Shown here one piece after another: positions 20,874 to 30,571 of a stretch of 64,000 nucleotides of DNA. The notes beneath the pieces are model-generated. The model searched no databases, was not told where the DNA came from, and worked only from the letters and a program-made list of their open reading frames with translations. The DNA is from Oharaeibacter diazotrophicus. GTDB taxonomy: Bacteria > Pseudomonadota > Alphaproteobacteria > Rhizobiales > Pleomorphomonadaceae. Location of the stretch: NCBI RefSeq assembly GCF_004362745.1, contig NZ_SNXY01000006.1, positions 1,054,001-1,118,000 of the forward strand. The letters run 5' to 3'. The translations under genes and the position numbers were made by a program. The stretch's first letter is position 1. Every line of letters starts with the position of its first letter.

Positions 20874-21103
20874 GGCCGCCGCACCGGCCGGAGTTCGGCC
20901 GCGAGGCCGGCGTCGGTCATCAGGCGGCGCGCGGCGTCGATCGCCTCGGCGTCGACTAGGATGCGGCGCGGGAACAGGCCGACCGAGCCCTCGACCGCGG
21001 AAATCGCCTGATCGGCGACGAGATGCTCGATGCCGGCGTCCCGGAGCAGCACCTCGACGAAGGAGATCAGCACGAGATCGTTGGTCCGGATCAGTTCTTC
21101 CAT
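20870..21103 (-). CDS. DUF2007 family protein
   Basis: The 77-residue protein starts MEELIRTNDLVLISFVEVLLRDAGIEHLVAD, the typical DUF2007 (putative signal-transducing, ferredoxin-like fold) pattern, and ends with a basic tail. GGGGAGAA precedes the ATG. The family has no firm biochemical role. It is the first gene of the apparent operon with the methyltransferase and S49 peptidase, and is divergent from the polyprenyl synthase. Confidence 0.88.
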   Translation of the reverse strand: MEELIRTNDLVLISFVEVLLRDAGIEHLVADQAISAVEGSVGLFPRRILVDAEAIDAARRLMTDAGLAAELRPVRRP

Positions 21104-21269
21104 GGGTTCTCCCCGTGCCGGGTGGATCCGGCCCGCTGAGTGTGACATAGGACGCCGACCGGCGTCCCGCGCATCCGGTGCGGGGCGATCCGTCGGGCGT
21201 CGCTTGCCGCCTCGACGGCCGGTCCCTATTCTCACGCCGGGTTCGGCGCGGATTGCGGAGTTTGAGAGC

Positions 21270-22295
21270 GTGGGCGCAGTCGTTTCCAAGGAACGGCGCG
21301 GCGAGACGGCGGCGCGCGAAGCGTCGATCGCGCCGCTGGTCGCGCTGGTCGGCGCCGACATGGAAAAGGTCAACGCGCTGATCCTCGACATGGCCGGCTC
21401 CAACGCCGACATGATTCCCGAGATCGCGCGGCACCTGATCGACAGCGGCGGCAAGCGGCTGCGGCCGATGCTGACCATCGCCGCCGCCCGCGCCTTCGGC
21501 TACGAGGGCGACGGCCACGTCAAGCTCGCCGCCGCCGTCGAGTTCATGCACACCGCGACGCTGCTGCACGACGACGTCGTCGACGAGAGCGAGATGCGCC
21601 GCGGCAAGCTCGCCGCCCGCATGCTGTGGGGCAACCAGGCGAGCGTGCTCGTCGGCGACTACCTGCTCGGCCAGGCCTTCCGCACCATGGTCGAGGTCGG
21701 CTCGCTCGACGCGCTGCGCGTGCTGTCCGAGGCCGCCTCGGTGATCGCCGAAGGCGAGGTGATGCAGCTCGCCGCCGCCAAGAACCTCGCCACCGACGAG
21801 ACCGCCTATCTCGGCGTCATCAACGCCAAGACCGCCGCTCTGTTCAAGGCGGCCTGCGAGGTCGGCCCGATCGTCGCCGGCCGCGACGCCGACACCATCG
21901 CCGCCCTCGCCCGCTACGGCACCGAACTCGGCTACGCCTTCCAGCTCGTCGACGACGCGCTCGACTACGGCGGCTCGTCGATGACCCTCGGCAAGAAGGT
22001 CGGCGACGACTTCCGCGAGGGCAAGGTGACGCTGCCGGTGATCCTCGCCAACCGCGCCGGCAACGAGGCCGACCGCGCCTTCTGGAGCCGCACCATCGAG
22101 CGCGGCGAGATCGCCGACGGCGACCTCGAGCACGCCATCGAGCTGCTGCGCCGCACCGGCGCGATCGCCGCCACGGTGGAACGTGCCCGCGGTTTCGGCG
22201 TCCGCGCCGTCGAGGCGCTCGCCGCCGTGCCCGCCTCGGCCCACCGCGACGCCCTCGAGGACGTCGTCGCCTATTGCGTCAGCCGCGTCAGCTGA
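21270..22295 (+). CDS. Long-chain polyprenyl diphosphate synthase
   Basis: This trans-prenyltransferase builds the isoprenoid tail of ubiquinone from IPP and an allylic primer. The 341-residue protein has the two Asp-rich motifs, LLHDDVVDE and LVDDALDY, and GGKRLRPML for IPP binding. Residues before the first Asp motif (VEFMHTATLL) are small enough for a long product, consistent with octaprenyl or decaprenyl synthase (IspB/DdsA type), but length cannot be fixed by eye. Start GTG at 21270, with GGAG nine bases upstream. Confidence 0.9.
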   Translation: MGAVVSKERRGETAAREASIAPLVALVGADMEKVNALILDMAGSNADMIPEIARHLIDSGGKRLRPMLTIAAARAFGYEGDGHVKLAAAVEFMHTATLLHDDVVDESEMRRGKLAARMLWGNQASVLVGDYLLGQAFRTMVEVGSLDALRVLSEAASVIAEGEVMQLAAAKNLATDETAYLGVINAKTAALFKAACEVGPIVAGRDADTIAALARYGTELGYAFQLVDDALDYGGSSMTLGKKVGDDFREGKVTLPVILANRAGNEADRAFWSRTIERGEIADGDLEHAIELLRRTGAIAATVERARGFGVRAVEALAAVPASAHRDALEDVVAYCVSRVS

Positions 22296-22413
22296 CCGGG
22301 CCATAAGCCGGGCCGTCACGGCCCGGCCCCCCATAATTTGCCGATTCGCGCGCCGTCGGAGATCGTCGATCCGACGGCCTTCGCCGTCGTGGGACAGATC
22401 GGGAGAGAGAAAG

Positions 22414-24075
22414 ATGGCCGCCGCCGACCTCGTGGTGATCCGTGGGCGCGTGTTGACCCAGGATCCCGCGCGACCGCGGGCGTCCGCCGTCGCGATCGGC
22501 GCCGGGCGGGTCCTCGCCGTCGGCGGCGACGACGAGATCCTCGCCCTCGCCGGCCCGTCGACGCGGGTGATCGACGCCGCCGGCGGCTCCGTGCTGCCGG
22601 GCTTCTGCGAGAGCCACATGCACATCTTCTCCGGCGCGGCGGAGATGGCGCAGCTGCAGCTCGACGGCGTCCACGGTCTCGACGCGCTCGCCGCCGCCCT
22701 GCGCAGCTACGCCGCCGCCCATCCCGCCGACCGGGTGCTGCTGGCGCAGGGCGCCGACTACGCCATTCTCGGCGACGCCCAGGTCGACCGCCACGTCCTC
22801 GACTCGATCCTGCCGGACCGGCCGGTGATGCTGGTCGCACCCGACCACCACACCGCCTGGGCCAACACCGCGGCGCTCGATCTCGTCGGCCTGCTCCACG
22901 GCGCCGACCTGCCGCCCGGCAACGTCGTCGTGATGGGCGAGGACGGCCGCGCCACCGGCGAACTCCGCGAGATGGAGGCCTTCGACCCGCTGCTCGAAGC
23001 CGCCGGCGCCGACCGCTACCGCCTCGGCCTTTCCACCGGCGGCGAACCGGAGCCGTGGCCCCAGGGCGCCGACTTCGAGACGGACCTCGCGGTGATGAAG
23101 CGCGGCCTCGCCCACTGCGCCGCCCACGGGATCACCTCGATCCACAACATGGACGGCAACCTCTACCAGCTCGAACTGCTGCGCACCCTCGAGAACCGCG
23201 GCGAGCTGACGGTGCGCGTCCAGGTGCCGTTCCACTTCAAGCCGGCCATGGACCTTGCCATGCTCGACAAGGCGTCGGCGATGGCGCGCGAGTACCGGGG
23301 CGACAAGCTCTCGTCCGGCGTGGTCAAGCTGTTCTACGACGGCGTCATCGACAGCTGCACCGCCGTGATGCTGGAGCCCTACGCCGACACCCCCGGCGTC
23401 GTCGGCGAACCACTGTTCACGCCCGAGCGCTTCACCGAGATCGCCGTCGAGATCGACCGCCGCGGCCTGCAGATCGCCGTCCACTCGATCGGCGACGGCG
23501 CCGTCCGCGCCGTGCTCGACGGATACGAGGCCGCCGAGCGCGCCAACGGCCGGCGCGACGCCCGCCACCGCGTCGAGCACGTCGAGGTGATCCACCCCGA
23601 CGACGTCGGCCGCTTCGCCGAACTCGGCGCGATCGCCTCGATGCAGCCGCCGCATCCGCCGGGGGCGATGAACTTCCCGCTCGAGCCGACGATCAGCCGG
23701 ATCGGGCGCGCGCGCTGGCCGTGGTCCTACCCGTGGCGCACGCTGAAGGAGGCCGGCGCCCACGTGGTGTTCGCCTCCGACTGGCCGGTGTCGCCGATCG
23801 ATCCGCTCGCCGGCATCAAGGCCGCGGTGACGCGCAAGCGCTGGAGCGCGGACGATCCCGACCAGAGCTTCACCCTCGCCGAGGCGATTGCCGCCTATAC
23901 CGTCGAGGGCGCCTACGCCCAGTTCCGAGAGGATCGCGCCGGCCGCCTCGCCCCGGGCTTCCTCGGCGACCTCGTCGTGCTCTCCGGCGACATCGAGGCC
24001 GTCGCGCCCGAGGCGATCGACCGGCTGAAGCCGATCGCCACCGTCTGCGACGGCCGCGTCACCCACGAGGCCTGA
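22414..24075 (+). CDS. YtcJ-like metal-dependent amidohydrolase
   Basis: The 553-residue protein belongs to amidohydrolase family 3. It has the N-terminal sandwich strand, the metal motif GFCESHMHIFSG, later His sites in VHSIGDGAV and RVEHVEVIHPDD, and the catalytic Asp in VFASDWPVSP. Members hydrolyse amides, carbamates or imines, and the substrate cannot be read from sequence. GGGAGAGAGA precedes the ATG at 22414. It stands alone, 118 bases after the polyprenyl synthase. Unlike FhcA, it has no pathway context here. Confidence 0.88.
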   Translation: MAAADLVVIRGRVLTQDPARPRASAVAIGAGRVLAVGGDDEILALAGPSTRVIDAAGGSVLPGFCESHMHIFSGAAEMAQLQLDGVHGLDALAAALRSYAAAHPADRVLLAQGADYAILGDAQVDRHVLDSILPDRPVMLVAPDHHTAWANTAALDLVGLLHGADLPPGNVVVMGEDGRATGELREMEAFDPLLEAAGADRYRLGLSTGGEPEPWPQGADFETDLAVMKRGLAHCAAHGITSIHNMDGNLYQLELLRTLENRGELTVRVQVPFHFKPAMDLAMLDKASAMAREYRGDKLSSGVVKLFYDGVIDSCTAVMLEPYADTPGVVGEPLFTPERFTEIAVEIDRRGLQIAVHSIGDGAVRAVLDGYEAAERANGRRDARHRVEHVEVIHPDDVGRFAELGAIASMQPPHPPGAMNFPLEPTISRIGRARWPWSYPWRTLKEAGAHVVFASDWPVSPIDPLAGIKAAVTRKRWSADDPDQSFTLAEAIAAYTVEGAYAQFREDRAGRLAPGFLGDLVVLSGDIEAVAPEAIDRLKPIATVCDGRVTHEA

Positions 24076-24255
24076 GGGCCACGGGCTGGTCACGGCACAA
24101 TCCCAGGTGTATCCAGGGGTCGAGGCGCGGCCGCGTTCGATCGCGCAGGCGCTGGGGCTTTCGCTCCGCACCGATGCTTGGCAGCGCGCTGGCGAAGGCG
24201 AACGCTCGACGGCTGTCGCGTCGAAGTGATCGCTCGGGTGAACGAGAGGTAGGCG

Positions 24256-24690
24256 ATGGTGGAGCCGCCGATCACACGCGAAGACATGTTCGCCCCGCTG
24301 TTGGCCGCGGACGAGTCGTTTCGTCCTCTTTGGTCGGCCTTCCTGGAAGAATGGGCCGACGAGGCCGAGCTGCCGCTCTACATCGCTCTGCACGCCTTGG
24401 ACGAGCACATTCAGGAATACCTGGAGGCCGGCCGAAACGAGAAACTCGACGCGATCTTCTCGGTCGTGGAACGCTGGCATCTCCACGGTGACCACTATGT
24501 GCGCGTAGCGGCGACCGTGGGTCTGCTGGAGGGCCTGCAGAACAGGTTGGGCGCGAAGCCCGACAAGATGGCCGCGCTCGAACGTCGGCTCGGTCCCGAT
24601 TGCAGGCGCTGGTGGAAGCGGTTGAATCGCTTCTGGCAGGGCGACACCGACGCCCTCTCCGGCTTGGCCGACCGCCCATCCTCGCCGTAG
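24256..24690 (+). CDS. Small hypothetical protein, DUF7674-like
   Basis: The 144-residue, Trp- and Glu-rich, mostly helical protein (MVEPPITREDMFAPLL..., then YIALHALDEHIQEYLE, VVERWHLHGDHYVRVAATVGLLEGLQNR) resembles the DUF7674 type of small cytoplasmic protein; that match is from memory and tentative. AGAGGT precedes the ATG by a few bases. Base composition is visibly less GC-rich than the neighbours and the gene is isolated, so it may have been acquired. No function can be assigned. Confidence 0.7.
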   Translation: MVEPPITREDMFAPLLAADESFRPLWSAFLEEWADEAELPLYIALHALDEHIQEYLEAGRNEKLDAIFSVVERWHLHGDHYVRVAATVGLLEGLQNRLGAKPDKMAALERRLGPDCRRWWKRLNRFWQGDTDALSGLADRPSSP

Positions 24691-24694
24691 TCGA

Positions 24695-24719
24695 CCCCGA
24701 CCGGCGCGCCGGGTCGGGG
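24695..24719 (+). terminator. Hairpin after the DUF7674-like gene
   Basis: CCCCGACC (24695-24702) and GGTCGGGG (24712-24719) pair perfectly around a nine-base loop, four bases after the stop codon. There is no T run after it, so this is a weak terminator call. Confidence 0.4.
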
Positions 24720-24933
24720 CTGGAGGAAGAGGACCGCCGGCCTCGACCATCGCGCTCGGTGCACACGGCGACCGTCGGCGCCCGGGGCGCCACGACCCTG
24801 GGTCGCCCCCATGCGCCGCTTCCGTGGGCACGCTCGAATTACGGACGGGACCACGCGCGAAAGCGATTGTCAGCGGCAGGCCCATGTGATCACATTTGCC
24901 CCGTCTTCAACGGGGGCAGACGTCGACAGCACC

Positions 24934-26049
24934 ATGAGCGAAGCGCGTCCCGCGGCCGGTGCCGCCACGAGTGCGATCGGCCTGCGCCAGGTCTCCAAGG
25001 TGTTCGGCTCCGGCGACCAGCGGTTCACCGCCGTCGACCGCGCCACCGTCGAAATCGCCAGGAACGAGTTCTTCACGCTCCTCGGGCCGTCCGGCTGCGG
25101 CAAGACCACGCTCCTGCGCATGATCGCGGGCTTCGAGTACCCGACCGCCGGCGAGATCCTGCTCGAGGGCGTCGACGTCGCCGGCCTGCCGCCCTACGCG
25201 CGGCCGATCAACACGGTGTTCCAGAACTACGCGCTGTTCCCGCACATGACCGTGGCCGAGAACATCGGTTTCGGCCTGAAGATGCTCGGCAAACCGAAGG
25301 CCGAGGTCGACGAACGCGTCGCGGCCATGCTGAAACTGGTCCGCATGGAGGCGCTCGCCGGCCGGCGCACCTCGCAGATCTCCGGCGGTCAGCAGCAGCG
25401 CGTCGCCCTCGCCCGCGCCCTCGCCCCGCGGCCGAAGGTGCTGCTGCTCGACGAGCCCTTGTCGGCGCTCGACTACAAGCTCCGCAAGGAGATGCAGATC
25501 GAGCTGAAGCGCCTGCAGCACGAGACCGGCATCACCTTCATCTTCGTCACCCACGACCAGGAGGAGGCGCTGACCATGTCCGACCGCATCGCGGTGATGT
25601 CGGCCGGGCACATCCTCCAAGTCGGCACGCCGCGCGACATCTACGACAGCCCGGCCGACCGCTTCGTCGCCGACTTCATCGGCGAGACCAACGTCCTCGC
25701 AGGCCGCACCGGCGCCGTCTCCGGCGACCTCGCGTCCGTCGCCCTCGCCGCCGGCGGCGAATTGTTCGCCGTGGTGCCCGCCGGCTTCTCCCGAACCGGC
25801 GAGGTGACCGTGGTGGTCCGGCCCGAGCACGCCCGCGTGGTCGCCTCCGGCGAGCCGGCGACCCTCTCGGGCACGCTCGAGCACGCCGTCTACTTCGGCA
25901 CCGACACCCACTTCCACGTCCGCCTCGCCGACGGCTCGACCTTCATCGTGCGGCGTCAGAACCGGCCGGGCGAGGTTCTCGGCGTCGAGGTCGGCGACAC
26001 CGTCGGCGTGGTGGTCGATCCGCGCGCCGCGCGCCTGCTCGGGAACTGA
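24934..26049 (+). CDS. potA: Polyamine-type ABC importer ATPase (PotA-like)
   Basis: This is the ATP-binding subunit of a spermidine/putrescine-type importer. The 371-residue protein carries Walker [11 protein letters not shown]-loop [12 protein letters not shown], signature [14 protein letters not shown], Walker [12 protein letters not shown], His-loop VTHDQEEA, and a C-terminal TOBE regulatory domain ([11 protein letters not shown]). The ATG at 24934 lacks a good ribosome binding site; a GTG about 48 bases upstream is an in-frame alternative. It is the first gene of the potABCD-like operon. Confidence 0.92.
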   Translation: MSEARPAAGAATSAIGLRQVSKVFGSGDQRFTAVDRATVEIARNEFFTLLGPSGCGKTTLLRMIAGFEYPTAGEILLEGVDVAGLPPYARPINTVFQNYALFPHMTVAENIGFGLKMLGKPKAEVDERVAAMLKLVRMEALAGRRTSQISGGQQQRVALARALAPRPKVLLLDEPLSALDYKLRKEMQIELKRLQHETGITFIFVTHDQEEALTMSDRIAVMSAGHILQVGTPRDIYDSPADRFVADFIGETNVLAGRTGAVSGDLASVALAAGGELFAVVPAGFSRTGEVTVVVRPEHARVVASGEPATLSGTLEHAVYFGTDTHFHVRLADGSTFIVRRQNRPGEVLGVEVGDTVGVVVDPRAARLLGN

Positions 26050-26052
26050 GCC

Positions 26053-26973
26053 ATGGCCGACGCGAGCGACATCGCCAGGAGGGCCGCCCGGCGCGACGTG
26101 CTGAACCGCTGGCTGCTGTCGGCGCCGGCGCTGGCGATCATCTTCTTCGCCGCGATCGGCCCGCTGCTGATCGTGCTGGTCTATTCCTTCCTCGCCCCCG
26201 GCCCCTACGGCGACGTGGTCTGGAAATTCTCGCCGGACGCCTGGGTCGGCGTCTTCCTCGAGCGCGACATCTTCGACGACACGCTCTCGCTCGCCGACGC
26301 CCACGTGCGCATCTTCCTGCGCTCGGCCGGGCTGTCGCTGGTCACCACGGTGCTGACGCTGATCGTCGGCTTCCCGACCGCCTACTTCATCGCGACGCGG
26401 CCGGAGAACCGGCGCGACATCTGGCTGTTCCTGATCACCATCCCGTTCTGGACCAACCTCCTGATCCGCACCTTCGCGATCCTGGAGATCATCCGCAACG
26501 AGGGCTTCCTCAACACGATGCTGCTCCGGGTCGGGCTGATCGACAAACCGATCCAGATCCTGTTCACAGACACCGCGATCCTGGTCGGCATGGTCTACGT
26601 CTACCTGCCGCTGATGGTGCTGCCGCTCTACGCCTCGATGGAGAAGATCGACTTCCGCCTCGTCGAGGCCGGCTACGACCTCTACGCCACGCCGCGGCGG
26701 GTGCTGACCAACGTGATCGTGCCGCTGGTCAAGCCCGGCATGGTCGCCGGCTCGATCCTGGTGTTCATCCCCGCGCTCGGCGCCTACGTCACCCCGAGCG
26801 TACTCGGCGGCGGCAAGAACATGATGCTCGGCAACCTGATCGAGCTGCAGTTCGGCCAGGGCCGCAACTGGCCGCTCGGCGCGGCGCTGTCGATCTCGAT
26901 GATGGTGATCGTGATGGTCGCGCTGATCGCCTACGTCCGCAACGCCGGCCGCGCGGAGATCCGTCATGGCTGA
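26053..26973 (+). CDS. potB: Polyamine-type ABC permease (PotB-like)
   Basis: The 306-residue inner-membrane protein has six predicted helices and the EAA loop (EAGYDLYATPRRVLTNVIVPLVKPG) that docks the ATPase. Length, gene order and the conserved FWTNLLIRTFA segment match PotB-type permeases. It starts three bases after potA and overlaps potC by eight bases. Confidence 0.92.
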   Translation: MADASDIARRAARRDVLNRWLLSAPALAIIFFAAIGPLLIVLVYSFLAPGPYGDVVWKFSPDAWVGVFLERDIFDDTLSLADAHVRIFLRSAGLSLVTTVLTLIVGFPTAYFIATRPENRRDIWLFLITIPFWTNLLIRTFAILEIIRNEGFLNTMLLRVGLIDKPIQILFTDTAILVGMVYVYLPLMVLPLYASMEKIDFRLVEAGYDLYATPRRVLTNVIVPLVKPGMVAGSILVFIPALGAYVTPSVLGGGKNMMLGNLIELQFGQGRNWPLGAALSISMMVIVMVALIAYVRNAGRAEIRHG

Positions 26974-27769
26974 GCGCGCCTTCGACGTCCGCCGCCAGCG
27001 CGGCTTCACCACGATCGCCGTGCTGTGCTTCGTCGCGCTCTACGCGCCGATGGTCATGCTGGTGTTCTACGCCTTCAACGCCGGCAACTCGCTGTCCGAC
27101 TGGCAGGGCTTCTCGCTGCGCTGGTTCGTCTCGGCCTTCAGCAACACCCAGGTGATCGACGCCTCGATCCGATCGGTCCAGATCGCCTCGGTCGCCGCGG
27201 TGATCTCGACGGTGGCCGCCACCATGGCCGCGCTCGCCACCACGCGCACGCCGCCCTACCCCGGCCTCACCTTCAAATACGCCTTCATCAACCAGCCCTT
27301 GATGGTGCCGGAGATCGTCACCGCGGTGGCGCTGCTGATCTTCTTCGCGCAGATCAAGGTCGCCACCGGCTACGCCGGGCTCGGCTACCTGATCGCGGCC
27401 CACACTGCCTTCTGCGTGCCCTTCGCCTACCTGCCGATCCGCGCCCGCCTCGAGAACATGGACCTGACGCTCGAGCGCGCCGCCGCCGATCTCTACGCCA
27501 CGCCGCTCAAGACCTTCCGCTACGTGACGCTGCCGCTGTTGTGGCCGGGCGTGCTGGCGGGGCTGATGCTGGCCTTCGTGATCTCGCTCGACGACGTGGT
27601 GATCACGAATTTCGTCAAGTCCGGCGGCCAGGACACGCTGCCGACCTACATCCTCGGTCAGATCCGCCGGCAGGTGACGCCGGAGATGAACGCCATCTCC
27701 ACGGCCTTCCTGCTGCTCTCGATCCTGATCGTGACCCTGTTCTTCTTGATGGCGAAACGGCGGGCGTGA
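26966..27769 (+). CDS. potC: Polyamine-type ABC permease (PotC-like)
   Basis: The 267-residue second permease has six helices and the EAA-type loop (ERAAADLYATPLKTFRYVTLPLLWPG). FSLRWF near residue 48 and ISLDDVVITNFV near the C-terminus are characteristic of PotC. It overlaps potB and lies 25 bases before the binding-protein gene. Confidence 0.92.
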   Translation: MAERAFDVRRQRGFTTIAVLCFVALYAPMVMLVFYAFNAGNSLSDWQGFSLRWFVSAFSNTQVIDASIRSVQIASVAAVISTVAATMAALATTRTPPYPGLTFKYAFINQPLMVPEIVTAVALLIFFAQIKVATGYAGLGYLIAAHTAFCVPFAYLPIRARLENMDLTLERAAADLYATPLKTFRYVTLPLLWPGVLAGLMLAFVISLDDVVITNFVKSGGQDTLPTYILGQIRRQVTPEMNAISTAFLLLSILIVTLFFLMAKRRA

Positions 27770-27794
27770 GACCCGCCGGCAAACGAGAGGTGGA

Positions 27795-28832
27795 ATGATG
27801 ACGACGTCTCGGACGCTGGCCGCGGCCCTTGCCGCGCTGCTGGCCTCGACCGGTCTGGCGAGCGCCGCCGGCGAGCTGAACATCTACAACTGGGGCAACT
27901 ACACCAGCCCCGACATGATCAAGAAGTTCGAGGCCAAGTACGACGTCAAGGTGACGATCACCGACTACGACTCGAACGACACCGCCCTCGCCAAGGTGCG
28001 CCAGGGCGGCTCGGGCTTCGACATCGCGATGCCCTCGCAGCACTACATCCCGATCTGGATCCAGGAGGGCCTGATCCAGGAGGTCGACGCCGGGTCGATG
28101 GAGAACGCGAAGAATCTCGCGCCCGAGTTCGCCAACCCCGACTTCGACCCCGGCCGCAAGTACTCGGTTCCCTGGGCCTGGGGTACCGTCGGCGTCTCGG
28201 TCAACACCGACGTGCTGAAGGACCCGGTCGACAGCTGGTCGCTGATCTTCGATCCGCCGGAGGAGATCAAGGGCAAGATCAACGTCGTGCCCGAGATGAA
28301 CGACGTGATCCACGCCGCCATCAAGTACAACGGCGGCAACCTCTGCGACTACGACAAGGACATGATGCGCAAGGTGCGCGACACCCTCGTCAACGCGAAG
28401 GCCAACTGGATCGCCATGGAATATTCCACCATCGAGAAGATGGTGGCCGGCGACTACGCCGCGACCTCGGACTGGAACGGCTCGGCCATGCGCCAGCGCC
28501 TCCAGAACCCGAAGATCCACTACATCCTGCCGAAGGAAGGCTTCCAGATCTGGTCGGACAACATCGTCGTGCTCAAGGACGCCAAGAACCTCGAGAACGC
28601 CAAGCTGTTCCTGAACTTCATGATGGACCCGGAGAACGCGGGCCTGAACTCCTCGTTCCACCGCTACGCCAACGGCATCGCCGGCTCGGAGAAGTTCATG
28701 CCGGCCGACATGCAGGACGCGCCGGAACTGAACATCCCCGCCGACAAGATGAAGGTCGCGGAGCTGATCAAGACCTGCCCGCCCGAGGCCCAGGCGATCT
28801 ACACCAAGATCTGGACCGAACTGCAGAAGTGA
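27795..28832 (+). CDS. potD: Polyamine-binding periplasmic protein (PotD/PotF-like)
   Basis: The 345-residue protein has a signal peptide (first about 24 residues, ending LASA) and the polyamine-binder opening GELNIYNWGNYTSPDMIKKFE, as in PotD/PotF. YDSNDTALAKVRQGGSGFDIAMPS also fits. It delivers substrate to PotBC. GAGAGGTGG precedes the ATGATG start. A strong terminator follows, closing the operon. The preferred polyamine (spermidine, putrescine or other) cannot be told from sequence. Confidence 0.92.
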   Translation: MMTTSRTLAAALAALLASTGLASAAGELNIYNWGNYTSPDMIKKFEAKYDVKVTITDYDSNDTALAKVRQGGSGFDIAMPSQHYIPIWIQEGLIQEVDAGSMENAKNLAPEFANPDFDPGRKYSVPWAWGTVGVSVNTDVLKDPVDSWSLIFDPPEEIKGKINVVPEMNDVIHAAIKYNGGNLCDYDKDMMRKVRDTLVNAKANWIAMEYSTIEKMVAGDYAATSDWNGSAMRQRLQNPKIHYILPKEGFQIWSDNIVVLKDAKNLENAKLFLNFMMDPENAGLNSSFHRYANGIAGSEKFMPADMQDAPELNIPADKMKVAELIKTCPPEAQAIYTKIWTELQK

Positions 28833-28872
28833 CCCGGCGCGGCGCCCCGGCGCCGCGGCACGGCCAACTCCG

Positions 28873-28900
28873 GAGGCGGGGCGCCGAGGCGCTCCGCCTC
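28873..28900 (+). terminator. Intrinsic terminator of the pot operon
   Basis: GAGGCGGGGCGCC (28873-28885) pairs with GGCGCTCCGCCTC (28888-28900), thirteen positions including one G-U pair, and is followed by TTTCGTTT. It lies 40 bases after the potD stop. Confidence 0.75.
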
Positions 28901-29049
28901 TTTCGTTTCCGGGCGGTCGATTCGAGAACGAGGGCACCCGTCCATGTGCAGGACGGCCGCGAGCGCACGCCGGTGAGATGGGTCGCCGAGAAGACGTACC
29001 CCCGAAACGACGACGGCCGCCCGGAGGGCGGCCGCGTCGATCAGGAGAA

Positions 29050-29134
29050 TGGTGCGGTTGAGAAGACTCGAACTTCCACGGGTTGCCCCACAGCGACCTC
29101 AACGCTGCGCGTCTACCAATTCCGCCACAACCGC
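29050..29134 (-). tRNA. tRNA-Leu (GAG)
   Basis: Read on the minus strand, the 85-base gene begins GCGGTTG and ends CAACCGC-ACCA, a perfect seven-pair acceptor stem with an encoded CCA. The anticodon stem CAGCG/CGCTG encloses loop TTGAGGT, giving anticodon GAG, which reads CTC and CTT Leu codons. A long variable arm (TGTGGGGCAACCCGTGG region) marks a class II tRNA, and the T loop is TTCGAGT. A promoter candidate lies about 40 bases upstream. Confidence 0.96.
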
Positions 29135-29471
29135 ATTTTCGTGGTCGGTGCCGTCGTTTCCGCCGGCGCCGGTTCTCTAGCAAACCCGATCCCGGGGCAC
29201 AAGGGGTTTCGCCGACTTCGTTTCACCTTCCCGCCGCCCCTTGGGGGGCACCGCCGCGCGGGCGCCCGGAAGCCGCGGAAACGCGGGCGTCGCCTTGGCC
29301 GACCGCCCGGCGAGCGGGCGTCCACGGGACGTGCCGGGGCCGGCCCGAAGGTCGAATCGATCTCGCAAGAACCGCCCGCAGTCGCTTGGAATCGCGCGCC
29401 GATCCGATTCGCCCGCGTCGTCGGCGCCCACGGCGGGCGCCGGCCGAATCGCTGCGTGACGCCGGCCCGCG
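29135..29471. other. Intergenic region upstream of tRNA-Leu
   Basis: This 337-base gap lies between tRNA-Leu and the FliN-like gene, both on the minus strand. It holds the tRNA promoter candidate at 29174-29202. The rest contains only antisense or composition-driven frames on both strands. I see no further RNA or gene. Confidence 0.5.
29174..29202 (-). promoter_or_regulatory. Candidate promoter of tRNA-Leu
   Basis: On the minus strand TTGTGC (29202-29197) and TAGAGA (29179-29174) are 17 bases apart and end 39 bases before the tRNA 5' end. The spacing is ideal, the -35 is acceptable and the -10 is weak. Confidence 0.3.
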
Positions 29472-29738
29472 TCAGACCTTGCGGACGTCGTCGTGGCGGC
29501 GGTAGGTCGGGGCGCGGAACAGCACTTCGGTGATCGAGATGCCGACGCGCTCGCCGTTGAGGATCACCTGCCCGCGGGCGACGGGAACGTCGTTGGCGAG
29601 GATCTCTACGTCCTGGTCGGCGGTGCGGTCGAGTTCGATCACGGCGCCGCGGCCCATGCGCAGCAGCTGGTGGATGGGCATGGTCTGGCCGCCTAGGACG
29701 ACGGAGACTTCGATACCGATCTTCTCGAAGGTCGACAT
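29472..29738 (-). CDS. FliN-like flagellar switch (SpoA-domain) protein
   Basis: The 88-residue protein is a single SpoA/surface-presentation domain, the part of FliN that forms the C-ring of the flagellar motor. It shows IGIEVSVVLGGQTMPIHQLLRMGRGAVIELD, VEILANDVPVARGQVIL and VGISITEVL. The ATG at 29738 is the family start. No other flagellar gene is in the window, so it is an orphan copy; it could be the true FliN, a second C-ring component, or a relict. The short N-terminus lacks the extension many FliN proteins have. Confidence 0.85.
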   Translation of the reverse strand: MSTFEKIGIEVSVVLGGQTMPIHQLLRMGRGAVIELDRTADQDVEILANDVPVARGQVILNGERVGISITEVLFRAPTYRRHDDVRKV

Positions 29739-29827
29739 AAGCCCTAGAAGTCCCCGGAACGCCCTGCGGATCGAAGCGGCGGCGCCGATCCGTCCGACGC
29801 CGACTTTCCACGGCACGAGGTTACCGA

Positions 29828-30571
29828 ATGGTTAATGCCCGCGACGATATCGAGACGCGGATGCCCGCCGTCCCCGGTTCTCCCCCGGTCGAGTGGGTGA
29901 TCGCCGACGCGCCGGTGTCCTACCCCGACGCCGTCGCCGAGATGGACGCGCGGGTCGCCGCCATCGCCGCGGGCACGGCGCGCGAGAGGGTCTGGCTGGT
30001 CGAGCATCCCCCGCTCTACACCGCGGGCACCAGCGCCGATCCGGCCGACCTCGTCGCGCCCGACCGCTTCCCGGTGTTCGAGAGCGGCCGCGGCGGCCAA
30101 TACACCTACCACGGCCCCGGCCAGCGGGTCGCCTACGTGATGCTCGACTTGAAGCGCCGCCGCCAGGACGTGCGCGTCTTCGTGGCCGCGCTGGAGGCCT
30201 GGATCATCGGCACCCTCGCCGCCTTCAACGTCCGCGGCGAGCGCCGCGAGGACCGCGTCGGCGTCTGGGTGCGCCGGCCGGAGAAGGCGCCCGGCGCCGA
30301 GGACAAGATCGCCGCCATCGGCATCCGCGTCCGGCGCTGGGTGACCTTCCACGGTATCAGCCTCAACGTCGAGCCCGACCTCGACCACTTCGGCGGCATC
30401 GTGCCCTGCGGCATCCGACAGCACGGCGTCACCAGCCTCGTCGACCTCGGCCTGCCGGTCACCATGGCCGACGCCGACCTCGCGCTGCGCGCCGCCTTCG
30501 AGACGGTGTTCGGCGAGACGGTGACGGTGCCGGCCGAAGCGCCTCAAACGAGCGCCAGCGCGACGCCGTAG
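29828..30571 (+). CDS. lipB: Octanoyl-ACP:protein octanoyltransferase
   Basis: LipB moves octanoate from acyl carrier protein to lipoyl domains, the first step of lipoate assembly. The 247-residue protein shows [16 protein letters not shown], the [21 protein letters not shown] block, the catalytic Lys in [10 protein letters not shown] and the catalytic Cys in [15 protein letters not shown] near residue 195. GAGG precedes the ATG. Its last 28 bases overlap the convergent allA-like gene. Confidence 0.97.
   Translation: MVNARDDIETRMPAVPGSPPVEWVIADAPVSYPDAVAEMDARVAAIAAGTARERVWLVEHPPLYTAGTSADPADLVAPDRFPVFESGRGGQYTYHGPGQRVAYVMLDLKRRRQDVRVFVAALEAWIIGTLAAFNVRGERREDRVGVWVRRPEKAPGAEDKIAAIGIRVRRWVTFHGISLNVEPDLDHFGGIVPCGIRQHGVTSLVDLGLPVTMADADLALRAAFETVFGETVTVPAEAPQTSASATP

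Noticed and set aside
24907-27012. 701-codon frame antisense to potABC
   Set aside because: Same composition effect; the product is rich in His, Asp, Gly and Arg with no fold, while three clear transporter genes lie on the other strand.
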